From: CAZQHK01 sp964593455
Lineage (GTDB): Bacteria; Muiribacteriota; CAYSPT01
Length of the DNA: 64,000 nt
Reading direction: 5' to 3'
NCBI GenBank assembly: GCA_964593455.1
Contig: CAZQHK010000014.1
Location: 43,039 to 107,038 of the forward strand
Both the position numbers and the translations under genes were made by a program. Shown here in pieces: positions 1 through 8,070 of this stretch (within the stretch, counting starts at the first letter, position 1; each line of letters opens with the position of its first letter). The notes under the pieces were generated by a model. That model saw nothing but the letters and a program-made list of their open reading frames with translations. It made no database searches and was not told the origin of the DNA.

Positions 1-1
1 G

Positions 2-565
2 GTAGTGGAACCCGGCGTTCGGGCCGCCATCCGGTGTACAGGTAACCAAAAGGTTGGAGTTATTGGCACGGAAGCGACGATATCGAGCGGTTCATACCGG
101 CTTATGCTGAAGAAATTATCTCCCGAAATAAAGATTTTTGAACGTGCCTGTCCCTTGTTTGTTCCGCTGGTCGAAGAAGATAGCGGGTATTGGATTGACA
201 GCCCGCTTACCAGGCAGATTGTCGGTTTCTATCTATCCGGGCTCAAGAGAAGCCGGATAGATACTCTCGTGCTCGGGTGTACGCATTATCCTCTTTTAAA
301 TCAGGTTTTCTCCGAGGTAGTCGGACCTGATGTCCACCTGGTTGATTCAGCAACCGAGGTGGCTAAGGAAGTACGCCTGGTGCTGGAGAAAACAGGACTT
401 CTTCGTTCCGGACAACGGATTCCTGAACGGAAATACTACGTTAGTGACCAGATTGAAAAATTTTGCCGAAGCGGCGGGCGTTTCCTGGGACAACCGGTAA
501 ACCAGGTGGAATTAAAACGTGTCTGGGAAGAGTTCAAAGAAAACAAACGCTTTTTGCGCGAGTAA
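2..565 (+). CDS. murI: Glutamate racemase, C-terminal part (5' end outside window)
   Basis: MurI interconverts L- and D-glutamate in the cytoplasm, supplying D-Glu for peptidoglycan. The visible 187 residues carry the family signature LGCTHYPLL, whose Cys is the second catalytic base, and the upstream V-V-E-P-G-V motif typical of the middle of the enzyme. Full-length enzymes are about 260-270 residues, so roughly the first 80, with the first catalytic Cys, lie before the window. The reading frame is open to the first base, so the GTG at position 5 is an internal codon and not the start. The stop is TAA at 563-565. Family assignment is secure; the gene is partial only because of the window edge. 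Confidence 0.95.
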   Translation, partial: VVEPGVRAAIRCTGNQKVGVIGTEATISSGSYRLMLKKLSPEIKIFERACPLFVPLVEEDSGYWIDSPLTRQIVGFYLSGLKRSRIDTLVLGCTHYPLLNQVFSEVVGPDVHLVDSATEVAKEVRLVLEKTGLLRSGQRIPERKYYVSDQIEKFCRSGGRFLGQPVNQVELKRVWEEFKENKRFLRE

Positions 566-581
566 TGAAGACGGTTGCACC

Positions 582-634
582 TTGCTTTCTACCTCTTTCT
601 TTCCACACCTCAAGCAAGGAGCATAGAAAGTAAG
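582..634 (+). repeat. Partial copy of dispersed tRNA-associated repeat (3' module)
   Basis: Positions 609-634 match the 3' module of the repeat family described at 1386-1772 and 50994-51117 (CTCAAGCAAGGAG, then GAAAGTAAG). The upstream bases 582-608 form short inverted repeats with it (CCTTGCTT/AAGCAAGG, CTTTCTA/TAGAAAG), so the segment can fold as a hairpin just after murI. The lack of a following T-run argues against a classical terminator. The remaining 566-734 interval shows nothing else. Confidence 0.6.
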
Positions 635-734
635 TCTTGAAATTGGGAGAAACATCTGTTAGATTGTAGCCGAATAGTGTGCCGGTTCCCTTGGAAAATA
701 GGAGTGCCGGTTAATGCTACGGTAGAGCCAACTC

Positions 735-810
735 CGGGGTGTAGCGCAGTCTGGTTTAGCGCACCTGCTTTGGGAGCAGGGGGTCGGAGGTTCAAATCCT
801 CTCACCCCGA
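735..810 (+). tRNA. tRNA-Pro (anticodon TGG)
   Basis: The acceptor stem CGGGGTG/CACCCCG is perfect. The anticodon arm CCTGC-TTTGGGA-GCAGG reads TGG, and the T-arm contains GGTTCAAATCC. The discriminator is A at 810. CCA is not encoded. First of a cluster of six closely spaced tRNA genes, probably co-transcribed. Confidence 0.95.
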
Positions 811-840
811 TTACCTGGAGGACAGTAGATAAAACAGTAA

Positions 841-914
841 GCGGGAGTAGCTCAGTTGGCTAGAGCACGAGCCTTCCAAGCTCGGGGTCGCGGGTTCGAG
901 CCCCGTCTCCCGCT
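841..914 (+). tRNA. tRNA-Gly (anticodon TCC)
   Basis: Acceptor GCGGGAG/CTCCCGC, D-arm with AGCTCAGTTGGCTAGAGC, anticodon arm CGAGC-CTTCCAA-GCTCG giving TCC, T-arm CGGGTTCGAGCCCCG. Discriminator T at 914; CCA not encoded. Thirty bases after tRNA-Pro. Confidence 0.95.
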
Positions 915-932
915 TGACTTTTTTGATTATTA

Positions 933-1006
933 GCGCCTGTAGCTCAGCTGGACAGAGCAACGGACTTCTAATCCGTAGGCCGCTGGTTCGAATCCAGCCA
1001 GGCGTG
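933..1006 (+). tRNA. tRNA-Arg (anticodon TCT)
   Basis: Acceptor GCGCCTG/CAGGCGT has a G-T wobble at the terminal pair. The anticodon arm ACGGA-CTTCTAA-TCCGT reads TCT (AGA/AGG codons). Discriminator G at 1006; CCA not encoded. Lies 18 bases after tRNA-Gly. Confidence 0.95.
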
Positions 1007-1039
1007 TAGTAATGTGCGCCTTTTTAAATGGCATATTGT

Positions 1040-1113
1040 GGTGGGCGTAGCTCAGTTGGTAGAGCACTAGGTTGTGGTCCTGGTGGTCGCGGGTTCGAGC
1101 CCCGTCGCTCACC
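1040..1113 (+). tRNA. tRNA-His (anticodon GTG)
   Basis: The stem GTGGGCG/CGCTCAC is preceded by the extra G(-1) at 1040, opposite discriminator C at 1113, the hallmark identity pair of bacterial tRNA-His. The anticodon arm CTAGG-TTGTGGT-CCTGG reads GTG. CCA not encoded. Confidence 0.95.
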
Positions 1114-1149
1114 CGACAGCAATAGGGAGTATCAGTTATTTTGTTTTTA

Positions 1150-1223
1150 GGGCGGGTAGCTCAGTTTGGTAGAGCAACGGGCTTTTAACCCGTGGGTCCT
1201 GGGTTCGATCCCCAGCCCGCTCA
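1150..1223 (+). tRNA. tRNA-Lys (anticodon TTT)
   Basis: Acceptor GGGCGGG/CCCGCTC with one G-T pair, anticodon arm ACGGG-CTTTTAA-CCCGT reading TTT, T-arm CTGGGTTCGATCCCCAG. Discriminator A at 1223; CCA not encoded. Confidence 0.95.
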
Positions 1224-1271
1224 TTTTCTACACTTCTTGTTGTCCGAGTATGAAGTGGTGAGATTTTCCCG

Positions 1272-1301
1272 CCCACCCTCAAGCAAGCAATGTGGAAAGT
1301 T
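1272..1301 (+). repeat. Partial dispersed repeat module next to tRNA-Leu
   Basis: The sequence CCCACCCTCAAGCAAG, then TGTGGAAAGT, is the 3' module of the dispersed repeat in + orientation. It ends two bases before tRNA-Leu(TAG). The mirror-image minus-strand copy begins directly after that tRNA, so the tRNA is flanked by inverted copies of the module. Confidence 0.65.
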
Positions 1302-1302
1302 A

Positions 1303-1385
1303 GGGCGAGTGGCGGAATTGGTAGACGTGTATGATTTAGGGTCATATGGGTAATCCCCGTGAGGGTTCGAGTCCCTCCTCGCCCA
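1303..1385 (+). tRNA. tRNA-Leu (anticodon TAG)
   Basis: Class II tRNA with a long variable arm. Acceptor GGGCGAG/CTCGCCC, anticodon arm TATGA-TTTAGGG-TCATA reading TAG, T-arm GAGGGTTCGAGTCCCTC, discriminator A at 1385. CCA not encoded. Flanked on both sides by dispersed-repeat modules in inverted orientation. Confidence 0.95.
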
Positions 1386-1772
1386 CTTACTTTCGACACT
1401 CCTTGCTTGAGGGTGGGACCACCCGGCTCACAGTACGCCTCAATGTTTGCACTCTCCTTTGGTGAAAAAACCAGCTTTCGCCCGGGTAACACTTACTTTC
1501 GACACTCCTTGCTTGAGGGTGGTTATCCCAATCCAACATCTTAACGCCCACAACAATGTCTTTTTCTCAAGAATGTCTTTCCTTCCGCCCTCTGAAGAGT
1601 AAGCGTAGAAAGTACGGTATTCAGATGAGTGCTTTTCCTGTTCGACCACAGGGTGGGACCACCCGGCTTCCTTTATTCCTCAATGTTTACACTCACTTAT
1701 GGAAAACAACACAAGATTCCACAGGGACTTCTTTCCACACTTCTTGCTTATCTGAAGAGTAAGCGTAGAAAG
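1386..1772 (-). repeat. Array of dispersed repeat copies (one full-length, several partial)
   Basis: Read on the minus strand, this 390-bp gene-free stretch is built from two modules. Y is CCAAAGG, GAGTGCAAACATTGAGG, then about 15 variable bases, then GCCGGGTGGTCCCACCC. X is CTCAAGCAAGGAGTGT, then CGAAAGTAAG. X-Y-X units cover 1386-1467 and 1491-1522. A full-length unit covers 1651-1772, beginning CTTTCTACGCTTACTCTTCAG and including GTCCCTGTGGAATCTT; it is nearly colinear with 50994-51117. A further 5' fragment lies at about 1585-1612. Part of Y is self-complementary (GGGTG/CACCC). No protein is encoded; short ORFs here also run through tRNAs. Confidence 0.75.
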
Positions 1773-1829
1773 CGAGGCAGAAGATCTAAGTGATGAGATC
1801 GCGGCATTGTAAAATCTCAATTTTCCTAC

Positions 1830-1858
1830 TTGCGAAGGTTTTTGTTTTGAGATATAAT
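1830..1858 (+). promoter_or_regulatory. Sigma-70-type promoter of tRNA-Gly(GCC)
   Basis: TTGCGA (1830-1835), a 17-base spacer and a perfect TATAAT (1853-1858) place the start point near 1865, about five bases before the tRNA. This indicates that the tRNA is transcribed separately from the upstream cluster. Confidence 0.75.
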
Positions 1859-1869
1859 GCTTGCGATTT

Positions 1870-1941
1870 GCGGGTGTAGCTCAGTGGTAGAGCTCCACGT
1901 TGCCAACGTGGTTGTCGTGGGTTCAAGTCCCATCACCCGCT
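1870..1941 (+). tRNA. tRNA-Gly (anticodon GCC)
   Basis: Acceptor GCGGGTG/CACCCGC, anticodon arm CCACG-TTGCCAA-CGTGG reading GCC, T-arm GTGGGTTCAAGTCCCAT. Discriminator T at 1941; CCA not encoded. Has its own promoter. Confidence 0.95.
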
Positions 1942-2086
1942 TTCTTTATTTGTCGCTCTATTTCCCGAATAACGCACCGGCCGCGAAAAAATATCCATAG
2001 ACCGATCAAGCCCTCGCATGAACTAGTCTTTTAGGGGACAGAACCAGCTCTGGTTTAGTTCGCTTGGCGGTAATATTTTCTGAAAG

Positions 2087-2148
2087 TTGCTTGTAGATCT
2101 GACTTTTGTGTATTATTAAGGGAGGAAAATATGGCCGGGACAATCTGA
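2087..2148 (+). promoter_or_regulatory. Possible promoter and mini-ORF leader upstream of tig
   Basis: TTGCTT (2087-2092), an 18-base spacer and TATTAT (2111-2116) form a fair promoter for the tig-clpP-clpX operon. Just downstream, GGGAGG (2120-2125) is ideally spaced before ATG at 2131, which opens a five-codon ORF (M-A-G-T-I, stop at 2146-2148). If the start point is near 2123 the Shine-Dalgarno would be clipped, so the mini-ORF is speculative. The rest of 1942-2229 holds nothing I recognise. Confidence 0.35.
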
Positions 2149-2229
2149 AGGTGGTCTCTGCCTCGCTTTTGTGCGCCTGTAATTTAGAGGATGGGCCAAG
2201 TAAGGATAGAAAGAAAGGACGTACCGGTA

Positions 2230-3543
2230 ATGAAGGTTGAGAAGAACCGGATTGACGACACAAAGTATGAACTGATCATTGAAATTGAAGCTGAAAAGGT
2301 TGATAAAGAGCTCGACAGTGTGTATCGGAGCCTGGTTGGACGGGTCCAGATCCCGGGATTTCGCCAGGGTAAGGTTCCTCGGAAGGTTTTGGAAATGCGT
2401 TTCGGGCTCGATTATTTTTATGATGAAGTAAAAAAGAACCTCATTCCGGAAGCTTTTACTCAGGCGCTTCGGCAGGAGAATCTCGAACCGGTCAGGGAAA
2501 ACATAGAGGACATATCTCTGGCCAAGGGACAACCACTGGTGTTTAAGGTGACAATGGAAGTCGTTCCGCCAGTGGAACTTCCCGAGTATAAAGGAGTCAA
2601 AGCTCAACGCGAAATAGAGCAGGTGGATGATGATCGGGTGGAACGGGAACTTCAGAATTTGCGTGAAAGCCATGCCCGGTTGATTCCCGTTGAAGATCGA
2701 GCGGCTCAAATAGGAGACTATGTTATCATTGATTATGAGGGGCTAAACGGAGACGATAAATGCGAGGAAGCTAGTGCGGAAAACTTCTTCCTTGAGCTTG
2801 GATCGAATATGTTCCCTCAGAAATTTGAAGAAACCTTGACAGGAGTGTCACCGGGAGAAGAAAAAGAGTTTACCATCGATTTCCCTTCTGATTACCGGAG
2901 CAATGTTCTGGCCGGAGAGACTATTGGCTTTACCGTCAAAGTGCGGGAAATAAAAGTAAAAGAATTACCCGATCTGGACGATGATTTTGCCGGTGAGATT
3001 TCCCGGTTTGACAGTATCACCGATCTCAGGAGCGAGATCAAAACGAAACTGGATGCGTTTGCCAAGGCCAGGGCGGACATGGGAGTCAGAGAAAAGATCG
3101 TGGAACAACTGGTTTCGATCAGCTCCATAACCGTACCGGAGGTGTTGGTTGACAGGAAAATAGCCCGGATGATTGAAAGTCTTGGCCGGACTCTTCAGTC
3201 CGAAGGTGTGACCATTGATGACTATCTGGAACGGACGGGCGGAACCATGGACTCTCTCCGGGAGCAGTACCAGGAATCAGCCGTCCAGGAAGTCAAACAT
3301 GATATTGTGCTCAAGGAGATCGTCAAGCAGGAAAATATCAACGTACCGCACGAGGAACTCGATCAGCGAATCGTTGAAATGGCCGAAAGTACTAACCAGG
3401 ATGTGGAACGGTTGCGGAGCGTCTTTGCCAATACCGTCAGTATGGCAGCGTTAAAAGATGATATTGCTCGCGAAAAAGCGATGGATTTTCTTGTCGAGCA
3501 TGCCGACATTAAAGACGTAGTAGTCAAACAAGAAGAGGAATGA
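2230..3543 (+). CDS. tig: Trigger factor (ribosome-associated chaperone and prolyl isomerase)
   Basis: Trigger factor binds at the ribosomal tunnel exit and shelters nascent chains. The 437-residue product shows the three family regions: an N-terminal ribosome-binding domain with the GFRQGKVPR signature (residues about 45-53), a central FKBP-type domain beginning near IGDYVIIDYEG, and an alpha-helical C-terminal domain rich in charged residues. Length is normal for the family. An in-frame ATG at 2191 would add 13 residues but has its Shine-Dalgarno abutting the start; the ATG at 2230 is preceded by AAAGGA at normal spacing and gives the canonical M-K-V-E beginning. First gene of tig-clpP-clpX, with 10 bases to clpP. 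Confidence 0.96.
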   Translation: MKVEKNRIDDTKYELIIEIEAEKVDKELDSVYRSLVGRVQIPGFRQGKVPRKVLEMRFGLDYFYDEVKKNLIPEAFTQALRQENLEPVRENIEDISLAKGQPLVFKVTMEVVPPVELPEYKGVKAQREIEQVDDDRVERELQNLRESHARLIPVEDRAAQIGDYVIIDYEGLNGDDKCEEASAENFFLELGSNMFPQKFEETLTGVSPGEEKEFTIDFPSDYRSNVLAGETIGFTVKVREIKVKELPDLDDDFAGEISRFDSITDLRSEIKTKLDAFAKARADMGVREKIVEQLVSISSITVPEVLVDRKIARMIESLGRTLQSEGVTIDDYLERTGGTMDSLREQYQESAVQEVKHDIVLKEIVKQENINVPHEELDQRIVEMAESTNQDVERLRSVFANTVSMAALKDDIAREKAMDFLVEHADIKDVVVKQEEE

Positions 3544-3553
3544 GGGTTCAAGC

Positions 3554-4162
3554 ATGCAACTTGTACCAATTGTCATTGAACAGACAGTTCGCGGGGAACG
3601 GTCATATGATATCTATTCGCGGCTTCTTAAAGACCGTATCGTGTTTATCGGCGGTGGAATAAACGACCATATTGCCAATTTGATAGTGGCCCAGCTTTTA
3701 TTCCTGGAAGCAGAAGATCCGGATAAAGATATCAATCTCTACATCAACAGTCCGGGTGGGGCGGTAACCGCCGGGCTGGCCATCTATGACACCATGCAAT
3801 ATGTTCGGTGTAATGTATCTACTATCTGTGTAGGGCAAGCAGCCAGCATGGGAGCGCTGCTTCTAACAGCCGGTCATTCGGGGAAACGATTCGCTCTTCC
3901 AAATGCGCGGATCATGATCCATCAGCCTCTAGGCGGCGCCCAGGGACAAGCGGTGGATATCGAGATCCATGCCAGGGAGATAATGAGGATCAAACAACGG
4001 CTTAACGATGTCCTGGTCCATCATACCGGCCAGTCCATGGAAAAAGTGGAAAAAGACAGCGATCGTGATTTCTATATGGAAGCCGAGGAAGCAAAGGCTT
4101 ACGGACTTATCGATCACGTCATTGAAGAATCAAAACGCGAGAAAACAAAGGAGTTGGTCTGA
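3554..4162 (+). CDS. clpP: ATP-dependent Clp protease proteolytic subunit
   Basis: ClpP forms the tetradecameric serine peptidase barrel of ClpXP. The 202 residues contain the full catalytic triad: Ser98 in GQAASMGA, His123 in RIMIHQP and Asp172 in DSDRD. The LYINSPGG oxyanion strand is also present. The N-terminus M-Q-L-V-P-I-V-I-E-Q-T is the usual processed-type start. The stop overlaps the clpX start (TGATG), indicating translational coupling with its unfoldase partner. Confidence 0.98.
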   Translation: MQLVPIVIEQTVRGERSYDIYSRLLKDRIVFIGGGINDHIANLIVAQLLFLEAEDPDKDINLYINSPGGAVTAGLAIYDTMQYVRCNVSTICVGQAASMGALLLTAGHSGKRFALPNARIMIHQPLGGAQGQAVDIEIHAREIMRIKQRLNDVLVHHTGQSMEKVEKDSDRDFYMEAEEAKAYGLIDHVIEESKREKTKELV

Positions 4163-5412
4163 TGTTTCCGTCCAAAACCTCTACCCGACTCCGATGTTCA
4201 TTCTGTGCTAAGAATCAGGACCAGGTTCGAAAACTGATTGCCGGTCCGGAAGTTTATATCTGTGATGAATGCGTTGAACTCTGCAACGAGATCATCGTGG
4301 AAGAACTCGGTCCGGAAAAGGCCAAACCGATTAAGGAAATAAATAAACCCAAAGAGATATACAAGTTCCTCTCCCAATATGTGGTTGGTCAAGAACGCGC
4401 AAAAAAGACGCTTTCGGTGGCTGTATACAACCACTATAAACGAATTTCATCCAATATGCAGGATGATGATATCGAGATTCAGAAAGCGAACGTTTTGCTC
4501 ATCGGTCCAACCGGGAGCGGTAAAACCTTGTTGGCCAGGACCTTGGCCAGAATGCTCGACGTTCCTTTTGCTATCGCGGACGCGACCACTCTTACCGAGG
4601 CCGGATACGTTGGTGAAGATGTTGAGAATATTCTGCTTCGACTCATTCAGGACGCTGATTACGACGTGGAACGGGCAGAGCAGGGAATTATTTATATCGA
4701 TGAGATGGACAAGATTGCCAGGAAGTCGGAAAATGTCTCTATTACCCGGGATGTTTCGGGTGAAGGAGTTCAACAGGCTCTCCTCAAACTCCTTGAAGGC
4801 TGTCTGGCTAACGTGCCTCCCCAGGGGGGACGCAAGCACCCGCACCAGGATCTGATCCAGATTGATACCACCAATATCCTGTTCATCGGCGGTGGTACCT
4901 TTGACGGACTGGATAAGATCATCGAGACTCGTATCCAGGAGAAAGTAATGGGATTCGGCGCCGATGTAAAGAGCAAAATGGAGAAAGACCTGGGATTCAT
5001 ATTCAGCCAGGTTTTGCCGGAAGACCTGCTTAAGTTCGGGTATATCCCGGAGTTTATCGGTCGGATGCCGGTAGTGGCGACCCTGCACCAGCTCAACAAG
5101 CAGGCGCTTATCAATATCCTGACCAAACCGAAAAACGCTCTCGTTAAACAGTACCAAAAGTTCTTCACCATGGAGGGCGTCGATCTGTCATTTACCGATG
5201 AGGCCCTGGAAGCTGTTGCCGAATTGGCCTTGAAAAGGAAGACGGGTGCCCGGGGACTGGCTTCAATTCTTGAAGAGGTAATGCTTGACTTGATGTACGA
5301 GTTACCTTCCCAGGGGGATGTTGAAAAGGTCATTATCAACCGCAAGGTTATCGATACCAAGGGTGGGTATATTCTGCAGAGAAAACAGGCCAAACCGGGG
5401 AAATCTGCCTGA
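4162..5412 (+). CDS. clpX: ATP-dependent Clp protease ATPase subunit ClpX
   Basis: ClpX is the AAA+ unfoldase that recognises tagged substrates and feeds them to ClpP. The 416-residue protein has the N-terminal C4 zinc-binding domain (Cys12, Cys15, Cys34, Cys37), Walker A GPTGSGKT at 115-122, Walker B IIYIDEMDKI, and the C-terminal small domain (KRKTGARGL sensor 2 region). Length and order are canonical. It shares one base with clpP. Only four bases separate its stop from the stop of the convergent TPR gene, so no terminator of ordinary size fits between them. Confidence 0.98.
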   Translation: MFPSKTSTRLRCSFCAKNQDQVRKLIAGPEVYICDECVELCNEIIVEELGPEKAKPIKEINKPKEIYKFLSQYVVGQERAKKTLSVAVYNHYKRISSNMQDDDIEIQKANVLLIGPTGSGKTLLARTLARMLDVPFAIADATTLTEAGYVGEDVENILLRLIQDADYDVERAEQGIIYIDEMDKIARKSENVSITRDVSGEGVQQALLKLLEGCLANVPPQGGRKHPHQDLIQIDTTNILFIGGGTFDGLDKIIETRIQEKVMGFGADVKSKMEKDLGFIFSQVLPEDLLKFGYIPEFIGRMPVVATLHQLNKQALINILTKPKNALVKQYQKFFTMEGVDLSFTDEALEAVAELALKRKTGARGLASILEEVMLDLMYELPSQGDVEKVIINRKVIDTKGGYILQRKQAKPGKSA

Positions 5413-5416
5413 GTGT

Positions 5417-7060
5417 TCAGCCCGCCGGCAAGCCGTCCAAAATTTTAGTACTCAGAGCCGCATCCGGCATCTGTTTTTGACTCACAATCTTCTGTTGTGC
5501 CAATTCCTTGAGTTTTTCAAACACGAACGTGTACATTTGTACATCTTGTTTGATTTGTTTGAAGTCGATATTAATTATGCTTCTGAGAATGGACGTTGAT
5601 ATAATGGATCTCAGTTCGATCAGCGCTTGATCGTGGCGTCTCATGGCATTGTAGATGATGGCCAGATTATATCGTGCAACCTGGTTTTTCGGATCGAGAA
5701 AAAGAACGGTTTTCAAACGTTCCACCGCCTGCGGCAGCCGTTTCATCCTGGAAAAGACCAGGCCCAGGGCAAAGTGAGCTTCCAGATAATTGGGTTTCAG
5801 AACGATAGTCCGGCGGAGAAGTTCGGCTGCTTTATCGAGTTTCTGCATGTGATACAGTGAGACGGCTTTCCGGAGCAGGCGGTATGGTTCTCCCTCTCCC
5901 AGCGGACGAATGAATGCTAGAATATACAGTACCATGGTTATCAGAAAAACCGCTTCCACCGTAAGAAGCAGAAATACATACCAGTAGGTGGTAACGTAAA
6001 GCCAGGTAAAAAGACCGTACAAATTATCATGAAACAAACTTTCATTCAGATGTTTTACCAGAACCATTTGTTTCAGGGAGGCCCGTGATTGTCCGTCCTG
6101 GTAATACTGATAAGCCAGTTTAATCCTGCACCTGGTGTGTTCCGGATTTTTCTGAAGGAACCGTTCATAGTAACTGATCGCTTGTTTTATATCCCCCAGG
6201 GTTTCCAGGCACTGACCGATAAAATAAGCAGTATCAAGAAAATCGGGTTGTACCTTCTCTACTTCTCTGAAATTTCCCAGGGCTGATTCGTATTTTTTTA
6301 AAGCGAAAGCTTCCCGGCCGTTGGCATATGGATCTCTCGTCTGAGCGGTTACTTCCAGTTCGAAAAGTTTTCTTCTTGCTTTTTCATGGGACGGATCGAG
6401 TTTGAGAACCTCCTCGAACTTTTGCATAGCCTTGAACCAGTCTTTCAGTCTGAGATACCTCATTCCTTGTTGAAAGGTGTCGGCTACCGTGGCTCTGCTG
6501 GGAGCGATAGTGCGCTCCTGGGTGGCTATTGCCGGAGGACCGCCGCTGCTGCCGGAGGTCTCTCCTTTACCACCTTCTTTCACTTCCTGTTCTAACTTGG
6601 CCGGTTTAACCGTAGACAGACCATGACGGATCCGCTTGAGTTTTCCTTCCGATAGGGCAAATTGAAGTTGTTCCTGAATCCGGGGGTCGTCGGGAAACAG
6701 TTGCAGTGCCTGTTTATACAACCGTGAGGCTTGCTTATAATCGCCCAGTTTGAATAGCCGCTGTCCCTCAAATAACAGCTGGTTGGCTTCCTGGCGGGCC
6801 GTTTGTTGAATTATCTCAAACTTTTCCTGAATCCGGTCATCGTCGGGGGCAATTGTGTGTGCCATGTTTATCAATTGCATGGCTCTGGTCAACTGTCCCT
6901 GGTTCAAGGCATTGTGGGCCAGATTAAGGTAAGCGGTTGCTTGGCCGGACACGGTTTTTATGCTTGAATCGTTCTGTCCGAAGACTGGTTGAAGTGAGAT
7001 AAAACCAGCCAAAACGGCCAGGGTAAGGGTGAGTAAAACCGCTTTCCGGGCAAGGGACAC
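5417..7060 (-). CDS. Membrane-anchored TPR repeat protein
   Basis: Unknown specific function; TPR arrays usually scaffold protein complexes. The 547-residue product starts with a signal or anchor segment (S-L-A-R-K then a run of Leu/Ala/Val/Thr). Two TPR blocks follow (about 30-150 and 195-335, several ending in D-P or P-D-D turns), separated by a Gly/Ser/Lys-rich linker. Near 354-384 there is a long hydrophobic segment (TTYWYVFLLLTVEAVFLITM), followed by a third TPR block to about 490. The start chosen is GTG at 7060, seven bases after GGAGGAGG; an upstream ATG at 7117 lacks a good site. The protein therefore has TPR domains on both sides of an internal membrane helix. Convergent with clpX. 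Confidence 0.8.
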   Translation of the reverse strand: MSLARKAVLLTLTLAVLAGFISLQPVFGQNDSSIKTVSGQATAYLNLAHNALNQGQLTRAMQLINMAHTIAPDDDRIQEKFEIIQQTARQEANQLLFEGQRLFKLGDYKQASRLYKQALQLFPDDPRIQEQLQFALSEGKLKRIRHGLSTVKPAKLEQEVKEGGKGETSGSSGGPPAIATQERTIAPSRATVADTFQQGMRYLRLKDWFKAMQKFEEVLKLDPSHEKARRKLFELEVTAQTRDPYANGREAFALKKYESALGNFREVEKVQPDFLDTAYFIGQCLETLGDIKQAISYYERFLQKNPEHTRCRIKLAYQYYQDGQSRASLKQMVLVKHLNESLFHDNLYGLFTWLYVTTYWYVFLLLTVEAVFLITMVLYILAFIRPLGEGEPYRLLRKAVSLYHMQKLDKAAELLRRTIVLKPNYLEAHFALGLVFSRMKRLPQAVERLKTVLFLDPKNQVARYNLAIIYNAMRRHDQALIELRSIISTSILRSIINIDFKQIKQDVQMYTFVFEKLKELAQQKIVSQKQMPDAALSTKILDGLPAG

Positions 7061-7167
7061 CGTTACACCTCCTCCTTTAATTATACCAGATCGCCCGGTT
7101 TTTGAAGTCGGCTCCACAAGTTGACATAAGGAGGCAATTAGCTTACGATAAACAATAGGGAGTGTGC

Positions 7168-8067
7168 ATGATCAAAAATACGATACTTAAAAGGTTTTTG
7201 CCCTGTTCAGCCGTGCATGTTTTTGCCCTTATGCTGGTAATCGGGATTGCCATGATAGTGCAACCCTCAGTGGCGGAGCCGCCCCTGGTTATCGACGATT
7301 ATTCAATCGGCGAGTTCCACGAACAGTTCGGGAGCATGATGAAACGTGTTGATCACGATCTTCAGGTGCTGGAAAAAGCTGTTAAAAAAGGATCTGCCGA
7401 AGATGTTGAGCGGGCCATGGTGTTCCTGTTCATTAACTGGCGCAGTGTTAATCTCATGTACGAACATTGGGTGGCGGCCAATGTGAAAGAAGTGACCGGT
7501 ACCGCGACGCTGGAAGAAGATGAAAAGCCAACGGATAGATCCGGAACCGGCGAGTTTCAGGGACCCATTGCGGCGGATGATAAACCGGTTGGTAACGAAA
7601 CAATTGGCTCTGATATTGATGAACCGCGGTTTGTGAGCTCATTATTGGAAATGAAGACTACATCGCCTGACAGGGATGATGATCCAGGAGATCTCAATGA
7701 GGATGGCCAGGTAACTTTCAAGGATTTCATCATTGTTAAGATGTTGAATAATGACTCCGAGTATGGAGATGAAAGTCTTCGAACACGGGCGGATCTCAAC
7801 GGTGACGGAGAATTCAATAACCGAGATGTCATCTACATGTATTGGAAAGTGGATTGCCAGGGTGATATGGACGGTGATGGAGAACTGGGTGATTATGATG
7901 TCGACCGGTTCAACGAGTTTGTCAAAGAATATCTCAATACCGACAAAGACCGCCGGCCGGCAGATATATCCTCGTTTGATATCGATGGTGATGGGCAATT
8001 AACCGACACGGACCCGCTTATGTTGAGACGAAAGCTAAGTATCGTGCATGGGGAAGGAGGTTTCTGA
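7168..8067 (+). CDS. Secreted protein with dockerin-like EF-hand repeats
   Basis: The 299-residue product begins with a positively charged N-terminus and a hydrophobic signal segment ending near P-S-V-A-E, so it is probably exported. Residues about 35-115 are helical and acidic, followed by an Asp/Glu/Thr-rich linker. The C-terminal third has at least four Ca-binding-loop-like motifs (DLNEDGQVTFKDF, DLNGDGEFNNRDV, DMDGDGELGDYDV, DIDGDGQLTDTDP), arranged like dockerin type I repeats. Dockerins bind cohesins in polysaccharide-degrading or surface complexes, but no cohesin is seen here. ATG 7168 is preferred over GTG 7162 because AGGGAG is correctly spaced. The next gene begins three bases downstream, so the two are probably co-expressed. 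Confidence 0.75.
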   Translation: MIKNTILKRFLPCSAVHVFALMLVIGIAMIVQPSVAEPPLVIDDYSIGEFHEQFGSMMKRVDHDLQVLEKAVKKGSAEDVERAMVFLFINWRSVNLMYEHWVAANVKEVTGTATLEEDEKPTDRSGTGEFQGPIAADDKPVGNETIGSDIDEPRFVSSLLEMKTTSPDRDDDPGDLNEDGQVTFKDFIIVKMLNNDSEYGDESLRTRADLNGDGEFNNRDVIYMYWKVDCQGDMDGDGELGDYDVDRFNEFVKEYLNTDKDRRPADISSFDIDGDGQLTDTDPLMLRRKLSIVHGEGGF

Positions 8068-8070
8068 CCA

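Noticed and set aside
930..1649. Several minus-strand open frames across the tRNA cluster
   Set aside because: They are translations of tRNA genes and repeat modules, with typical tRNA-antisense peptides, and lack ribosome sites.
1386..1772. Repeat array considered as a CRISPR
   Set aside because: Units are unequal in length, spacing is irregular, copies occur singly elsewhere and no cas gene is present.
2116..2709. 197-codon minus-strand frame opposite tig
   Set aside because: It lies inside a certain gene, has an unstructured Phe/His-rich translation and no ribosome site.
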